Assembly (NCBI RefSeq): GCF_013181195.1
Contig: NZ_SMZP01000001.1
Location: forward strand, 186,001-250,000
Direction of reading: 5' to 3'
Origin: Caulobacter sp. RHG1
GTDB taxonomy: Bacteria > Pseudomonadota > Alphaproteobacteria > Caulobacterales > Caulobacteraceae
Length of the DNA: 64,000 nucleotides
A program made the position numbers and the translations under genes. Shown in pieces: positions 46,512 to 58,275 of this stretch (position 1 is its first letter; each line of letters opens with the position of its first letter). The notes under the pieces are model-generated. The model searched no databases. It saw only the letters and a program-made list of their open reading frames with translations, and was not told the origin of the DNA.

Positions 46512-47486
46512 TTAGCCGCCCACTGGCGTGGCCAACGGTTCGCCGTGGAAGTAGCGGCGCAGGTTTTCGATGGTCATGCCGACCATGGCCGGGATGCTGT
46601 CCACCGTCGCACCGGCCGAGTGCGGAGTCAGAACGGTGTTGGGGACGTCGGCCCAGCGCTCGGCCGGGGTCGGCTCGTGCTCGAAGACGTCCAGCGCCGC
46701 CATGCCCAGGGTCCCGGCCTTCAGAGCCTCGATCAGAGCGTCTTCATCGATCAGCGAGCCGCGCGCGACGTTGACGATCAGGCCCTGTGATCCGACCGCC
46801 TCGATCACGGCCTTGCTGACCGCGTGGCGGTTGTCGGCGTCGGCGCGGGCGCAGACCACCAGCACGTCGCTGTCGCGAGCCAGGGCCAGCAGGCTGTCGG
46901 CGCGGGGATAGTCGCTCTCCTTGGCCCGCGCCCCCCACCAGGCGATGTGCATATCGAAGGCCTCCAGGCGGCGCGCCACCGCATCGCCGATATGGCCCAG
47001 GCCGACAATGCCGGCCTTGCGACCGCGCAGGCCGTGCCGCGGCGCCATGCGCTCGCCATGGCTCCAGCGGCCCGCGCGCAGGCGGCGGTCGCCCTCGACC
47101 AGTCCGCGCCAGGCGGCCAGCACCAGCCCCACGGCATGGTCGGCGACGTCGGCGGCGTTCAGGCCCGTGGAGTGGGTGACGGCGATGTTGTGGGCCTTGC
47201 ACCAGGCGACATCGACGCCGTCATAGCCGACGCTGACGCACGCGATCAGGCCCAGTTGCGGCATCTCGGCCAGCATGTCCCGGCTGAGCGGCGTCTCCCC
47301 CACATGGACGATCGCGCGCACCCGCTGACCCGGCCCGCTCAGAAAGGCCATGCGGTCAGGGTGGTCCCAGAGCCGATGCACGGTATAGGCGCCCTCGAGC
47401 AGCGGCTGCAGACCCAGCAGCATCTCGTGCGAAAGAAGGATGTGGGGCTTTTCCGCCGGAAGCTTTTCCTGGGCGCCGTGGGGCAT
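46512..47486 (-). CDS. D-isomer-specific 2-hydroxyacid dehydrogenase (glyoxylate/hydroxypyruvate reductase-like)
   Basis: A 324-residue NAD(P)-dependent dehydrogenase. Cofactor loop GLGHIGDAVARRL; catalytic Arg in NVARGSLIDE, Glu in FEHEP and His in LTPHSAGAT. The N-terminal substrate domain has CVSVGYDGVDV and THSTGLNAADVADHAVGLVLA. Which 2-keto acid it reduces is not certain. I chose the ATG at 47486 with GGAG upstream, as upstream sequence in this frame has no family match. Confidence 0.92.
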   Translation of the reverse strand: MPHGAQEKLPAEKPHILLSHEMLLGLQPLLEGAYTVHRLWDHPDRMAFLSGPGQRVRAIVHVGETPLSRDMLAEMPQLGLIACVSVGYDGVDVAWCKAHNIAVTHSTGLNAADVADHAVGLVLAAWRGLVEGDRRLRAGRWSHGERMAPRHGLRGRKAGIVGLGHIGDAVARRLEAFDMHIAWWGARAKESDYPRADSLLALARDSDVLVVCARADADNRHAVSKAVIEAVGSQGLIVNVARGSLIDEDALIEALKAGTLGMAALDVFEHEPTPAERWADVPNTVLTPHSAGATVDSIPAMVGMTIENLRRYFHGEPLATPVGG

Positions 47487-47717
47487 GCGTGTCTCCGTTG
47501 GAAGCCAGTCCTGAAAGAGATCGGCGGGACAAACGTCTTTGCGAGGCCACGCTACTCCACTTTCGGAGCGCTTATCAAAAGCTAAGCGAGGATCCTGGCC
47601 GAACCCTTCGCGCAGGATGCGGTTCCGCAATGCGCGGCCAAGCTGTGAACGACCGCCACGCTCGCGGGTTTCGTCAGAGGCGCCAAGCAGACGCCGTTCT
47701 CCTCTGGAGAGTTCTCC

Positions 47718-48128
47718 ATGTTGACCAAGACGCTCGCCGCCACGGCGGCGGTCACCCTGCTGGCCGGCGCGCCCGCCATCGCGGCGGCCCAAGCCGCCTC
47801 CCAGGCCGGCCCCAGGCAGCCGATCCCCTACTCGCAGCTGGACGCCTACGCCAAGGCTTCGCCGAAGCTGCGGGCCAGCAAGGACTGGTGGGCCGGTTCA
47901 GCGCAGGCTCAGACGGGCCTGTCGACGGATGCTTCGGCCTCGGCGCCCGCGACGACCCAGCCCTCGAGCACCAGCTCGGGCGACACCGCCGTGAACCCGA
48001 CGCCGATGGCGCCGCCCGCCAGCCTGCCTTCCACGCCGCCGACCGACACAGACCCGGCCCGCGCCGCCGACCCGATGCCCGCCACTCCAGGCACGACGCC
48101 GACGGTTCCGCCGACCGCGCCGAAGTAG
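47718..48128 (+). CDS. Exported low-complexity protein, unknown function
   Basis: A 136-residue protein with a signal peptide (ends AIAAAQ). A short motif IPYSQLDAYAKASPKLRASK, followed by DWW, precedes a Ser/Thr/Pro/Ala-rich tail of about 70 residues that is probably disordered. GGAG precedes the ATG. Its stop lies four bases before the convergent end of the RTX gene. I recognise no family. Confidence 0.6.
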   Translation: MLTKTLAATAAVTLLAGAPAIAAAQAASQAGPRQPIPYSQLDAYAKASPKLRASKDWWAGSAQAQTGLSTDASASAPATTQPSSTSSGDTAVNPTPMAPPASLPSTPPTDTDPARAADPMPATPGTTPTVPPTAPK

Positions 48129-48132
48129 CGGC

Positions 48133-51100
48133 CTAGCCGCCGTAGATGAACTCGGCCTTGTAGTAGCCGTTGGCCGGATCGATCAGGTTCACCGCGTACG
48201 GCGCCGAGCCGTCGGCCAGATCCGTCAGCCAAGCGTCGTTCGATCGCGCGAAAACCCCAAGGTTCTCGGTCGCGGCCGCAGCGAGCAGGAAGCCGACCAT
48301 CGCCGCCTTGGTGCCGATGCCCTCGGCCGGATCGCCGCTGAAGCTGGCGAGGAACGCGATGCGGCCTTCCAGAAGCTGGGCGACCTTGGCGTCGGTCGGC
48401 ACGCCGCCGAAGATGACGCCATAGGCCTTCCGCGTGGCCTCGAAGAGGGTCAGGGAGCCGTACTCGGCGGCAAAGCTGTCCTTGGCCTCGCCGTTGCGGC
48501 CCAGGTTCATCGCGAAATTGATGTAGCGGTTGACGGTGTTGAACTTGGCGTAGACCTCGCTGTTGAGGTTGCCGCTGTTTCCGCCGGTCGGCGACACGAG
48601 GTAGTCAAAGCCGAGCGCGCTGGGCGTCTTGCCGGTGAAGAACTGATAGCTCATCGACGCGACCGAGGTGGTGGCGTCGGCGGCGTCGACGATGGCCGAC
48701 ACAGCGCCTGAAGCGGTCAGCGAGCCATCCGAAAGACGTGATGAAAGGTTGGCGGCTAAGTCCGCCGCGGCGCCGCTTGTCGACCGAAGGATGTTGCCGA
48801 CAACTAACGGCATGCCATCACCAAGCACGGCCTGCTTGTCGGAGTAGGCGATGAATTCGACGTTCCGGACCAGATCGACGCCATCGTAGTTAAGGTTAGA
48901 CTCAGGAGCAACGAAAGGCCGTTTGTCCGCGATCTTCCAGCCGTCGACCGACCAGGTCACCGTGAAGTCGGTGCTAGCCCCCGTCATGACGACGGTGTCA
49001 ATTCCCTTGCCGCCGTCGATGACGTCGTCGCCGTGCCGCCCCATGAACCTGTTGTCGCCAGCGTCGCCCGTTAGACGATCAGCCCCCCAAGAACCGTTGA
49101 TGTTCTCGGTATTGCTCAGGGTCAGCCACGAGCCAGTGGCGATAGCCTGTCGATCCGTCCGACCGAGGTCGATAACCACGCCTTCCTTAATGAAGATCGT
49201 TTCGAGAGTGTCCCTTCCAGCCCCCCCGTCGACGATATCATCGCCGGCGCTAGCGCCCGTCGTTTCGGGAAACAAGACCAAGTAGTCATCGCCGTCGTCG
49301 CCAAACACTTGGTCGTTTCCGGTGCCACCCGACAGGGTGTCGTTCCCCGCGCCGCCGCGGATGATGTCGTTACCCGCGTCACCAGTGAGGCTATCATCGC
49401 CGCCTCGCCCTTCGAGCAAATCGTCGCCATCCCCGCCGCTCAGCTGGTTGTAGCCATCGCTCCCACGAAGCACATCGTTGTAGCGCGATCCAAGTATCGC
49501 CTCGATGTCGATGAAGGTGTCGCGGCCATCACCTGTTTCCTGCGGCCCACTGATCAGGAGATCGACATTGATGGCCCTTGGAGCATCGGTGAAGAACACG
49601 AAATCCAGGCCAGGGCCGCCATCGTAGATGTCGTCGCCCTGGCTGCGGATCATGACGTCATCGCCAGCGCCCGCCCGGAAAACGTCGTTGCCTGGCGTAC
49701 CGTGAAGCTCGTCACGAGCGTCCGTCCCGTTGATCAGATTGCCCGTTCCAGGGACGACCGACAGAACGACCGTCTGATCACTGAACTTCAGAAGCTCGAT
49801 ATTTCGCAGCGTGTCGACACCGCTGTAGACGTAGGCGAAACTGACCGGGTCACGAAGGTCGCGCACCGTCAGCGAACCGTCGGCGTTGTTGGTCCAGCTA
49901 TAGTCTGCGGCGTTGCCGTCAAAGAATGCGGTGTCGTTGCCGGAACCTCCGTCGAGGAAGTCGTCGCCGATAGAGCCCGTCAACAGATCATCGCCCGCTC
50001 CACCTGACAACTGGTCGTTGCCAACGAAGCCGTCGAGCGTGTCGTTCGCGCCGCTCCCTATAATGATGTCGTTTCCCGACCCCGCAAAGACTTCAACACC
50101 GTTCGCCGTGTACTTGTCGCCTATGATGACAACGTCGTCGTAGTCACTGCCATATCCGCCGAAAACACGCTCAACATTGGTAATCGACGATCCAGCTATT
50201 CCCTCCCAATTGCCGCGCATATCGAGGTATAGCGCTTCGCCAGAACGGGTATTCCAGGCGCCGAGTACGATCGTGTCGAGACCTGCGCCACCATCGACGG
50301 TGTCCCTGCCGTCGAAGACAATAAGGTCGTCGCCTCCGCCGCCGTAGATCTTGTCGGCCCCATGGTCGCCGTAGATCTTGTCCGCCCCGCCCGAACCGAC
50401 AATCGTGTCGTCTCCAGCGCCGCCGCGCAGGATCATACCCTCGAAAACGCCACGCGCAGGGTTGTCATAGTAGTTATAGACAATCTTGGTGATCAGCCCG
50501 TCGCCGACGATGATGGTGTCCGCGCCATTGCTGCCTGCAATGTCGTAGGTGTCCTCGACATTGACGATCGTACCGCCGTTGATCGTCCCGGAACCACCGC
50601 TCCACAGGCCTCGAAGGTCGATGTTCCACGCCGGCTGGCTCGGGTCTGCGCGGAACCGCAGAATGTCGCGCCCTGCGCCTCCATCGATCGTGTCGTTAGT
50701 GCTGACGAAGAAGACATCATCGCCATCTCCGCCATAGAGTTGGTCGACCCCATCGCCACCCGACAGGACATCATTGCCATCGCCGCCGTAAAGCGTGTCG
50801 TCGCCAGCATCGCCGTTCAGGACATCGGCGCCCGCGCCGCCGACAGCGTAGTCATTCCCATCCCCCAGACTGACGGAAAGGGACAGGGCGCTATTGGCCG
50901 CGCCCGCGCCCCACACCACACGGTCGGCAAGATGGCTGGTATTGAACGCACCAATCTTCTCCACGCCGCGGATCTGGCCGCCATTGATCAGGCCGTAGCC
51001 GCCCGTCCACAGGTCGGTAAGGTCAATGTTCAGCGCCTGGGCCCCATAGCCCGCCCCCCATTCGAATATGAGGGTGTCAACGCCGGAGCCGCCATCAACG

Positions 51101-52455
51101 ATGCGGTCTGCGCCATCAATGATTAGGGTGTCATCGCCCGCGCCGCCATCCAGCGTATCGGCTCCCGCACCGCCCTTCAGGGTATCACGGCCGCTATCGC
51201 CGACCAGGATGTCGTCGCCAACGTCGCCGCTGATCGTATCGTCGCCGCTGCCGCCCGTGAGACGATCATCGCCTGCGCCGCCGGACAGCGAGGTCGCACC
51301 GGTATAGGCCTCGCCGACGACAACTGTATCGTTCATCACACTGCCGGTGACCGAACCCAGGCGCTCAACACCCGTGATGGTCAGCCCAGCCGAAGCATAT
51401 TGCCCGCCCGTCCAGAGCCCGCTCAAGTCAAGGCTAAGGCCTGCCGCGCCCGCGATGAAGTTGATGGTGTCATTGCCAGCGCCGCCGATCACCGTATCGG
51501 CGCCAACGCCCAAATAGAAAATGTCGTCGCCGTCACCGCCGTCCAGCGTATCGTCGCTAGCGCCGCTGTAGAGCGTATCGGCCCCGCCGCGCCCCCTCAG
51601 AACCGCGCCCCTTGCCCCTGCCTTCAAGATATCGTTGTAGTTCGTGCCGATCACACCCTCGATGTTGATTAGGGTGTCGCGTTGAGGCCCCGACAGAGAC
51701 AGGTCGACATTCACCCAGGAATGGATGAACTCGTTGCTGTAGTCGACCCAGTCGAAACCGTCGCCGCCGTCGATGGTGTTGGAACCGCTTCCTCCATCAA
51801 GGATATCGTCGCCGGCGCCGCCGTCGATGATGTCGTCACCATCACCGCCGTCGATCTTGTTCGCCCCGGCATCGCCCGTCAGCTTGTCGGCGTATCTAGA
51901 CCCCACCAAAGCTTCTATGCTGACAAGGGTATCGACCCCAGCTCCACCCGTCGATTGCGGGCCCGCCAAAGCCAAGCTGACCGTCACGCCACTCGTCCAA
52001 AGGTCGCCGTAACTGACAGTGTCGTAGCCGGCCCCACCGTCTATAAGGTCGTCCCCTGCTCCGCCGCGGAGAACGTCGTCGCCAGCGCCTCCCAAAAGGA
52101 TGTCATTGCCGGCCGCACCGATCAGGACGTTAGCGTTGCCATCTCCAGTGAGCTTGTCGTCAAACGCAGAGCCGCGAAGGTTCTCGATACTGATCAGGGT
52201 ATCCGAACCGGCTCCGCCGGTTGCCTGGAGGCCCGAAAGGGTCAGATCGACTGCCACCCCAGCCGTGGCGAAACTATAGTCGGCGGTGTCGCTTCCCTCT
52301 CCACCGTCGAGGCGGTCGTCACCGTCGCCCCCATCGAGCGTGTCGTCCCCGCCACCGCCGTTCAGGACATCGTCGCCTTTTTGACCGATGAGCGTGTCCG
52401 CCCCGCTCGTCCCCGTCAGCGTGTCGTCACCGGCGGTGCCTACCAAGGTAGCCAT
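48133..52455 (-). CDS. Giant RTX calcium-binding protein with C-terminal RsaA-like (DUF4214) domain
   Basis: A 1440-residue protein. It has no signal peptide and starts directly with RTX nonapeptides ([18 protein letters not shown]). Blocks of GGxGxDxLx repeats alternate with spacers like [18 protein letters not shown] or [12 protein letters not shown] up to about residue 1200. Two spacers have a [11 protein letters not shown]...[13 protein letters not shown] type sandwich. The last 230 residues are not [42 protein letters not shown], and [12 protein letters not shown] recall these as similar to the N-terminal lipopolysaccharide-binding domain of RsaA. Secretion by a type I system is likely, but no such genes lie here. 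Parts of the gene are only about half G+C. Confidence 0.85.
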   Translation of the reverse strand: MATLVGTAGDDTLTGTSGADTLIGQKGDDVLNGGGGDDTLDGGDGDDRLDGGEGSDTADYSFATAGVAVDLTLSGLQATGGAGSDTLISIENLRGSAFDDKLTGDGNANVLIGAAGNDILLGGAGDDVLRGGAGDDLIDGGAGYDTVSYGDLWTSGVTVSLALAGPQSTGGAGVDTLVSIEALVGSRYADKLTGDAGANKIDGGDGDDIIDGGAGDDILDGGSGSNTIDGGDGFDWVDYSNEFIHSWVNVDLSLSGPQRDTLINIEGVIGTNYNDILKAGARGAVLRGRGGADTLYSGASDDTLDGGDGDDIFYLGVGADTVIGGAGNDTINFIAGAAGLSLDLSGLWTGGQYASAGLTITGVERLGSVTGSVMNDTVVVGEAYTGATSLSGGAGDDRLTGGSGDDTISGDVGDDILVGDSGRDTLKGGAGADTLDGGAGDDTLIIDGADRIVDGGSGVDTLIFEWGAGYGAQALNIDLTDLWTGGYGLINGGQIRGVEKIGAFNTSHLADRVVWGAGAANSALSLSVSLGDGNDYAVGGAGADVLNGDAGDDTLYGGDGNDVLSGGDGVDQLYGGDGDDVFFVSTNDTIDGGAGRDILRFRADPSQPAWNIDLRGLWSGGSGTINGGTIVNVEDTYDIAGSNGADTIIVGDGLITKIVYNYYDNPARGVFEGMILRGGAGDDTIVGSGGADKIYGDHGADKIYGGGGDDLIVFDGRDTVDGGAGLDTIVLGAWNTRSGEALYLDMRGNWEGIAGSSITNVERVFGGYGSDYDDVVIIGDKYTANGVEVFAGSGNDIIIGSGANDTLDGFVGNDQLSGGAGDDLLTGSIGDDFLDGGSGNDTAFFDGNAADYSWTNNADGSLTVRDLRDPVSFAYVYSGVDTLRNIELLKFSDQTVVLSVVPGTGNLINGTDARDELHGTPGNDVFRAGAGDDVMIRSQGDDIYDGGPGLDFVFFTDAPRAINVDLLISGPQETGDGRDTFIDIEAILGSRYNDVLRGSDGYNQLSGGDGDDLLEGRGGDDSLTGDAGNDIIRGGAGNDTLSGGTGNDQVFGDDGDDYLVLFPETTGASAGDDIVDGGAGRDTLETIFIKEGVVIDLGRTDRQAIATGSWLTLSNTENINGSWGADRLTGDAGDNRFMGRHGDDVIDGGKGIDTVVMTGASTDFTVTWSVDGWKIADKRPFVAPESNLNYDGVDLVRNVEFIAYSDKQAVLGDGMPLVVGNILRSTSGAAADLAANLSSRLSDGSLTASGAVSAIVDAADATTSVASMSYQFFTGKTPSALGFDYLVSPTGGNSGNLNSEVYAKFNTVNRYINFAMNLGRNGEAKDSFAAEYGSLTLFEATRKAYGVIFGGVPTDAKVAQLLEGRIAFLASFSGDPAEGIGTKAAMVGFLLAAAATENLGVFARSNDAWLTDLADGSAPYAVNLIDPANGYYKAEFIYGG

Positions 52456-52469
52456 CTTGAGACCTCAAG
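52456..52469 (-). promoter_or_regulatory. Palindrome covering the RTX gene ribosome binding site
   Basis: CTTGAG-AC-CTCAAG. In the transcript a CUUGA/UCAAG stem would hold GGUC in its loop, and it includes the GAGG that precedes the ATG at 52455. Confidence 0.4.
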
Positions 52470-52586
52470 AGCTCACGCAGTCGACCACAGATCAATCAAA
52501 ACCCGCGGCGCTACTTTAAATTGATTAAGGTCTGTGCCTCAGTCCTGCGCCCCTCGTCAATCATGGCCCAGCCAAAAACAAAAAAA

Positions 52587-52608
52587 GGCGACGGCCTGCG
52601 CCGTCGCC
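52587..52608 (-). terminator. Intrinsic terminator of ettA
   Basis: GGCGACGGC and GCCGTCGCC form a perfect stem around four bases. On the minus strand it is followed by seven T. Confidence 0.9.
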
Positions 52609-52636
52609 TTCTCTCAGTTTCGGAAGAAGCCCGGCC

Positions 52637-54304
<1,668 letters not shown>

Positions 54305-54544
54305 GAGGCTCGCGTGCTCGCTGGGACGGAGTTTCGGGGATTGGCCGCTGAAATAGCGGTCCGGGCGGCTTCGCGCAATCGCGGCGGCCTTCTCGCCCGC
54401 CACGGCGCGCAATCGTTCGCGTCATTGTTTAGTCGCGACAGCGTCGGACAGCCGACATCAAACCTTCGTCGCACCGTCGCCGAGCACTGTTAGCCGAACG
54501 GCGTCCCGGCGCCTCCCCGCGTCGGCGAGGGGAACAAGAACACG

Positions 54545-56845
54545 ATGAAAAGCCATCTCATGCTCGGCGCGGCGGTCGGCGCCATCCTGCTGGTCACCGG
54601 CGGTCACGCCCTGGCCGCCGATGCGGCCGCGCCGGTCGCAACCGCGCCCGCCGAGGTCTCGGAAATCGACGCCGTCATCGTCATAGGCCAGGGCCAGAGC
54701 CGCCAGGTCCAGACGCTGAAGAACGACGCCATCGGCCTGGAAGCCGCCGGCACCAGCCCGCTGAAGGCCATCGACAAGCTGCCGGGCGTCACCTTCCAGT
54801 CGGCTGATGCGTTCGGGGCTTACGAGTGGTCGGCCCGGATCTCGATCCGCGGCTTCAACCAGAACCAGCTGGGCTTCACCCTGGACGGCGTGCCGCTGGG
54901 CGACATGACCTATGGCAACCACAACGGCCTGCACATCAGCCGCGCCATCGCTTCGGAAAACATCGGCCGCGTCGAGCTGGCCCAAGGCGCCGGCGCGCTG
55001 GGCGTCGCCTCGACCTCGAACCTGGGCGGCACGCTGCAGTTCTTCTCGCGCGACCCGTCGCAGGAGATGGGCGGCCAGCTGGACGCCACGGCCGGCTCCA
55101 AGGCCATGCACCGGGTGTTCGGCCGCTTCGACACCGGCGCGATCGAACAGATCGGCGGCCTGCGCGGCTACATCTCGTTCGCCGACCAGAAGTCCGACAA
55201 GTGGAAGGGCGGCGGCGAGCATAAGCAGCGCCAGTACGACGCCAAGCTGGTCATGCCGCTGGGCGACCGCGGTGAGCTGGCCGGCTTCTACCACCACTCC
55301 GAACGCCGCGAGCAGGACTACCAGGACCTGTCGTTCGCGATGATCAAGCGCCTGGGCCGCAACTGGGACAACACCCTGCCCAACTGGGGCCTGGCCGTGG
55401 CCGCCGCCCGCGCCTACCAGACGAGCACCGCCCTGCCCGCCCCGTTCGCGACGGTGGACGACGCCTACTATGCCGGCGCCGGCGTGCGCGACGACGACCT
55501 GTACGGCGCCAAGCTGGATCTGGACGTCACCGATCGTGTGACGCTGAACGCCACCGCCTACCAGCACAAGAACCGCGGCCAAGGCCTGTGGTACACGCCC
55601 TACCTGGCCAGCCCGGGCTTCGGCACGGCCGGCTCGACCGCCGCCCCGCTGTCGATCCGCACCACCGAGTACGACATCGACCGCGGCGGCCTGACCGCCG
55701 GCCTGACGATCGACCTGGGCGCGCACAAGGTCAGCGGCGGCTTCTGGCACGAGCGCAACTACTTCAACCAGGCGCGCCGGTTCTACGCCGAAACGGCCGC
55801 CGCGCCGTCGCGCAACCCGCTGGACTTCCAGGACAGCCCGTTCTTCACCCAGTGGCAGTACGCCTTCGACACCAAGACCCTGACCGGCCACATCGAGGAC
55901 GAGTGGACGATCACCGAGGCCTTCAAGGTCAATTTCGGCTTCAAGGCGATCAAGGTGACCAACAAGGTCAAGACCGTGGTCGGCAACCCGCTGTCGGGCG
56001 AGATCAAGAGCAAGGACACGTTCCTGCCCCAGGTCGGCGCAGTCTATAAGCTGACGCCCGATTTCGAAGTGTTCGGCGGCTATACCGAGAACATGGCCGC
56101 CTACGTCTCCGCCGCCACCTCGGGTCCGTTCAGCTCGCTGAACCAGGACAACGTCAACCGCGTCGCCAGCAGCCTGGAGCCGGAAAGCTCCAAGACCTTC
56201 GAACTGGGCGGTCGCTATCGCACCGAGCGCTTCCAGGGCGTTGCCGCGGTCTATCACGTAACCTTCGACAACCGCATCCTGGCCGTGCAGCAAGGCGCCT
56301 CGATCGAGGGCAACGCCCCGGTGCTCTCGAACGTCGGCTCGGTGGAAACCAAGGGCGTCGAGCTGGCCGGCACCTTCCGCATGACGGACGCCTGGAGCCT
56401 GTACGGCGCCTACACCTACAACGACTCCAAGTACGAGAGCGACGTCGTCGCCCTGAACGGCACGATCCAGGCCCGCACCAAGGGCAAGACCGTGGTCAAC
56501 ACGCCCAAGAACATCTTCAAGGGCGAGATCGCGTTCGACCAGGGCGGGCTCTTCGCCAAGCTGGGCGTGGCCTATACCGACAAGCGCTACTACACCTACG
56601 AGAACATCGGCGGCCAGGCTCCCTCGACCACGATCGCCGACCTGACCCTGGGCTATCGCTTTGACGAGACGACCTGGGGCAAGGGCCTGGAGATCCAGGC
56701 CAACATCACCAACCTGACCAACAAGGACTACATCTCGACCATCGGCTCGGGCGGCTTCGTCAACAGCGACCCGAACGGCGAGGCCATGACCGTGCTGACG
56801 GCCCCGCCGCGGCAGTACTACGTGTCCATCAAGAAGCGTTTCTAG
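54545..56845 (+). CDS. TonB-dependent outer membrane receptor
   Basis: A 766-residue receptor. Signal peptide (ends HALAA), TonB-box-like IDAVIVIGQGQSR, plug domain with SPLKAIDKLPGVTFQSADAF, ISIRGFNQNQLGFTLDGVPL and VELAQGAGALGV, then a 22-strand-type barrel ending YYVSIKKRF with the terminal Phe. The barrel has aromatic-girdle strands such as GGYTENMAAY. It differs from the sugar-type receptor at 10932 and the ligand is unknown. A terminator follows 11 bases after the stop. Confidence 0.93.
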   Translation: MKSHLMLGAAVGAILLVTGGHALAADAAAPVATAPAEVSEIDAVIVIGQGQSRQVQTLKNDAIGLEAAGTSPLKAIDKLPGVTFQSADAFGAYEWSARISIRGFNQNQLGFTLDGVPLGDMTYGNHNGLHISRAIASENIGRVELAQGAGALGVASTSNLGGTLQFFSRDPSQEMGGQLDATAGSKAMHRVFGRFDTGAIEQIGGLRGYISFADQKSDKWKGGGEHKQRQYDAKLVMPLGDRGELAGFYHHSERREQDYQDLSFAMIKRLGRNWDNTLPNWGLAVAAARAYQTSTALPAPFATVDDAYYAGAGVRDDDLYGAKLDLDVTDRVTLNATAYQHKNRGQGLWYTPYLASPGFGTAGSTAAPLSIRTTEYDIDRGGLTAGLTIDLGAHKVSGGFWHERNYFNQARRFYAETAAAPSRNPLDFQDSPFFTQWQYAFDTKTLTGHIEDEWTITEAFKVNFGFKAIKVTNKVKTVVGNPLSGEIKSKDTFLPQVGAVYKLTPDFEVFGGYTENMAAYVSAATSGPFSSLNQDNVNRVASSLEPESSKTFELGGRYRTERFQGVAAVYHVTFDNRILAVQQGASIEGNAPVLSNVGSVETKGVELAGTFRMTDAWSLYGAYTYNDSKYESDVVALNGTIQARTKGKTVVNTPKNIFKGEIAFDQGGLFAKLGVAYTDKRYYTYENIGGQAPSTTIADLTLGYRFDETTWGKGLEIQANITNLTNKDYISTIGSGGFVNSDPNGEAMTVLTAPPRQYYVSIKKRF

Positions 56846-56856
56846 AGTTTGCGAAG

Positions 56857-56884
56857 AAGGGCGCTCGCTTCGGCGGGCGCCCTT
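56857..56884. terminator. Bidirectional intrinsic terminator
   Basis: AAGGGCGCTCGC and GCGGGCGCCCTT pair around TTCG. It serves the receptor gene and overlaps the stop codon of the convergent LysR gene. Confidence 0.7.
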
Positions 56885-57818
56885 ACTTTTCAGACGGCCT
56901 ATGCGACGGCCTCAGGGCGTCTCCGGTCCCGCTATGCCGCCGCGCAAAATCGATGAACGCCTTGAACGCGGCGGTCGGGTTGCGCCGGTTCGGATAGTAA
57001 AGGCTCAAGGGCGCCAGAGTGGGCGTCCAATCTTCAAGCACGCGTACAAGGCGGCCCGCCTCGATGTCGTCCCGCACGTCGGACTCCATCGCCAGGGTTA
57101 AACCCACCGAAGCGAGAGCTGCCGTGCGTGCGAGGCTCGCTTCGTCGAGGGTGACGGCGCCCTCAACGTCGATATGCAGCGATTGTCCGTCCTTCTCGAA
57201 CGGCCAGCGGTAGATCGCGCCGTTGGGAAGCCGAACGCGAAGACAGGAATGCTGGGCGAGGTCCTGAGGGATCACGGGCGTCCCGTGCGCTTTCAAATAG
57301 CTCGGCGCGCCCACCACCACATTGCGTCGCGCACCGCCCAATGGGACGGCGATCATGTCGACGGGCACGAAGTCCATGCTGCGGACGCCGAAGTCGAAGC
57401 CGCCCTCGACGATGTCCACGAGGCGACCCTCCGTGACGATATCGATGTGGACCTGAGGGTGTACGCGCAGGAACGGCAGAACGAGCCAGGAGAAGATCTC
57501 CCGCGCCGCTGTCGGAAAGGCGTTGATGCGCAGCGTGCCCGAAGGAGCGACCCTTTGGGAGCGCGCAATCTCCATCGCTTCATGAATGTCCCGCACGGCA
57601 GGCGCGACCTGCGCGACAAACTGCTGGCCAGCCTCGGTCAAGGAGACGCTTCGCGTCGTCCGGTTGAAGAGCCGTACGCCGAGCGTGCGCTCCAGCTTTC
57701 CGACGGCATTACTGAGCGCCGTCGTCGAGACGCCAAGCTCCAGCGCAGCCGTGCGGAACTTGCCCCGCCGGGCGACCATGAGAACGGCGTCCAATTCCGT
57801 CAGGCTGCCTTGCACCAT
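56883..57818 (-). CDS. LysR family transcriptional regulator
   Basis: A 311-residue LysR-type regulator. The winged helix is in [40 protein letters not shown]; the effector domain includes [16 protein letters not shown]. It resembles regulators of the CrgA/AaeR-like subgroup. It is divergent from the NTF2-like/SDR pair with 127 bases between, so it is their probable regulator. Confidence 0.9.
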   Translation of the reverse strand: MVQGSLTELDAVLMVARRGKFRTAALELGVSTTALSNAVGKLERTLGVRLFNRTTRSVSLTEAGQQFVAQVAPAVRDIHEAMEIARSQRVAPSGTLRINAFPTAAREIFSWLVLPFLRVHPQVHIDIVTEGRLVDIVEGGFDFGVRSMDFVPVDMIAVPLGGARRNVVVGAPSYLKAHGTPVIPQDLAQHSCLRVRLPNGAIYRWPFEKDGQSLHIDVEGAVTLDEASLARTAALASVGLTLAMESDVRDDIEAGRLVRVLEDWTPTLAPLSLYYPNRRNPTAAFKAFIDFARRHSGTGDALRPSHRPSEK

Positions 57819-57945
57819 TGTCCTGATTTTCGCGATGAAGCGTTCCGATCAGCCCTGATTATCACGCAACCGGGACATCGCTAACTTGATTGGCAAGCGC
57901 ACGTCCAGCCGCCCCGGCTGCGACCGCCACCGGCAGGACAAGCCC

Positions 57946-58275
57946 ATGTCACTCGAACTTCCATCCCCGATCGCCGCCTACGTGGCCGCAAACGCCCGCC
58001 TGGACGCCGACGGCATGCTCGAACCCTTCGCGGCCGACGCCGTCGTTCGCGATAACGGCGCCGTTCTACGGGGACACGCTGAAATCATGTCCCTGTTTGA
58101 AGAGGCCGTGATCCCCGTGAAGGCGATCTTCACGCCGGACGCCGCCCGCCACGAGGCCGGTCAGGTCGTCGTCGAAGGCCCCGCCCATGGCGACTTCAAG
58201 GGCAGCCCCATCCGCTTCACCTACCGCTTCACGCTCGAAGACGACGCCATCAAGGCCCTGGAGATCACGGCATGA
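57946..58275 (+). CDS. SnoaL/NTF2-like small protein
   Basis: A 109-residue cone-shaped barrel of the SnoaL-like type: AAYVAANARLDADGMLEPFA, ADAVVRDNG and the ending YRFTLEDDAIKALEI. Such proteins are often hydrolases, isomerases or ligand holders. I chose the ATG at 57946 with CAGGA upstream. Its stop overlaps the SDR start by four bases (ATGA), so the two act as one translational unit. Confidence 0.82.
   Translation: MSLELPSPIAAYVAANARLDADGMLEPFAADAVVRDNGAVLRGHAEIMSLFEEAVIPVKAIFTPDAARHEAGQVVVEGPAHGDFKGSPIRFTYRFTLEDDAIKALEITA

Noticed and set aside
48133..52455. Regularly repeated short DNA units suggesting a CRISPR array
   Set aside because: The periodicity is the codon repeat of RTX nonapeptides within one long reading frame; there are no conserved palindromic repeats with unique spacers.
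54458..56293. 611-codon minus-strand frame opposite the second TonB-dependent receptor
   Set aside because: Antisense shadow; no conserved motifs.
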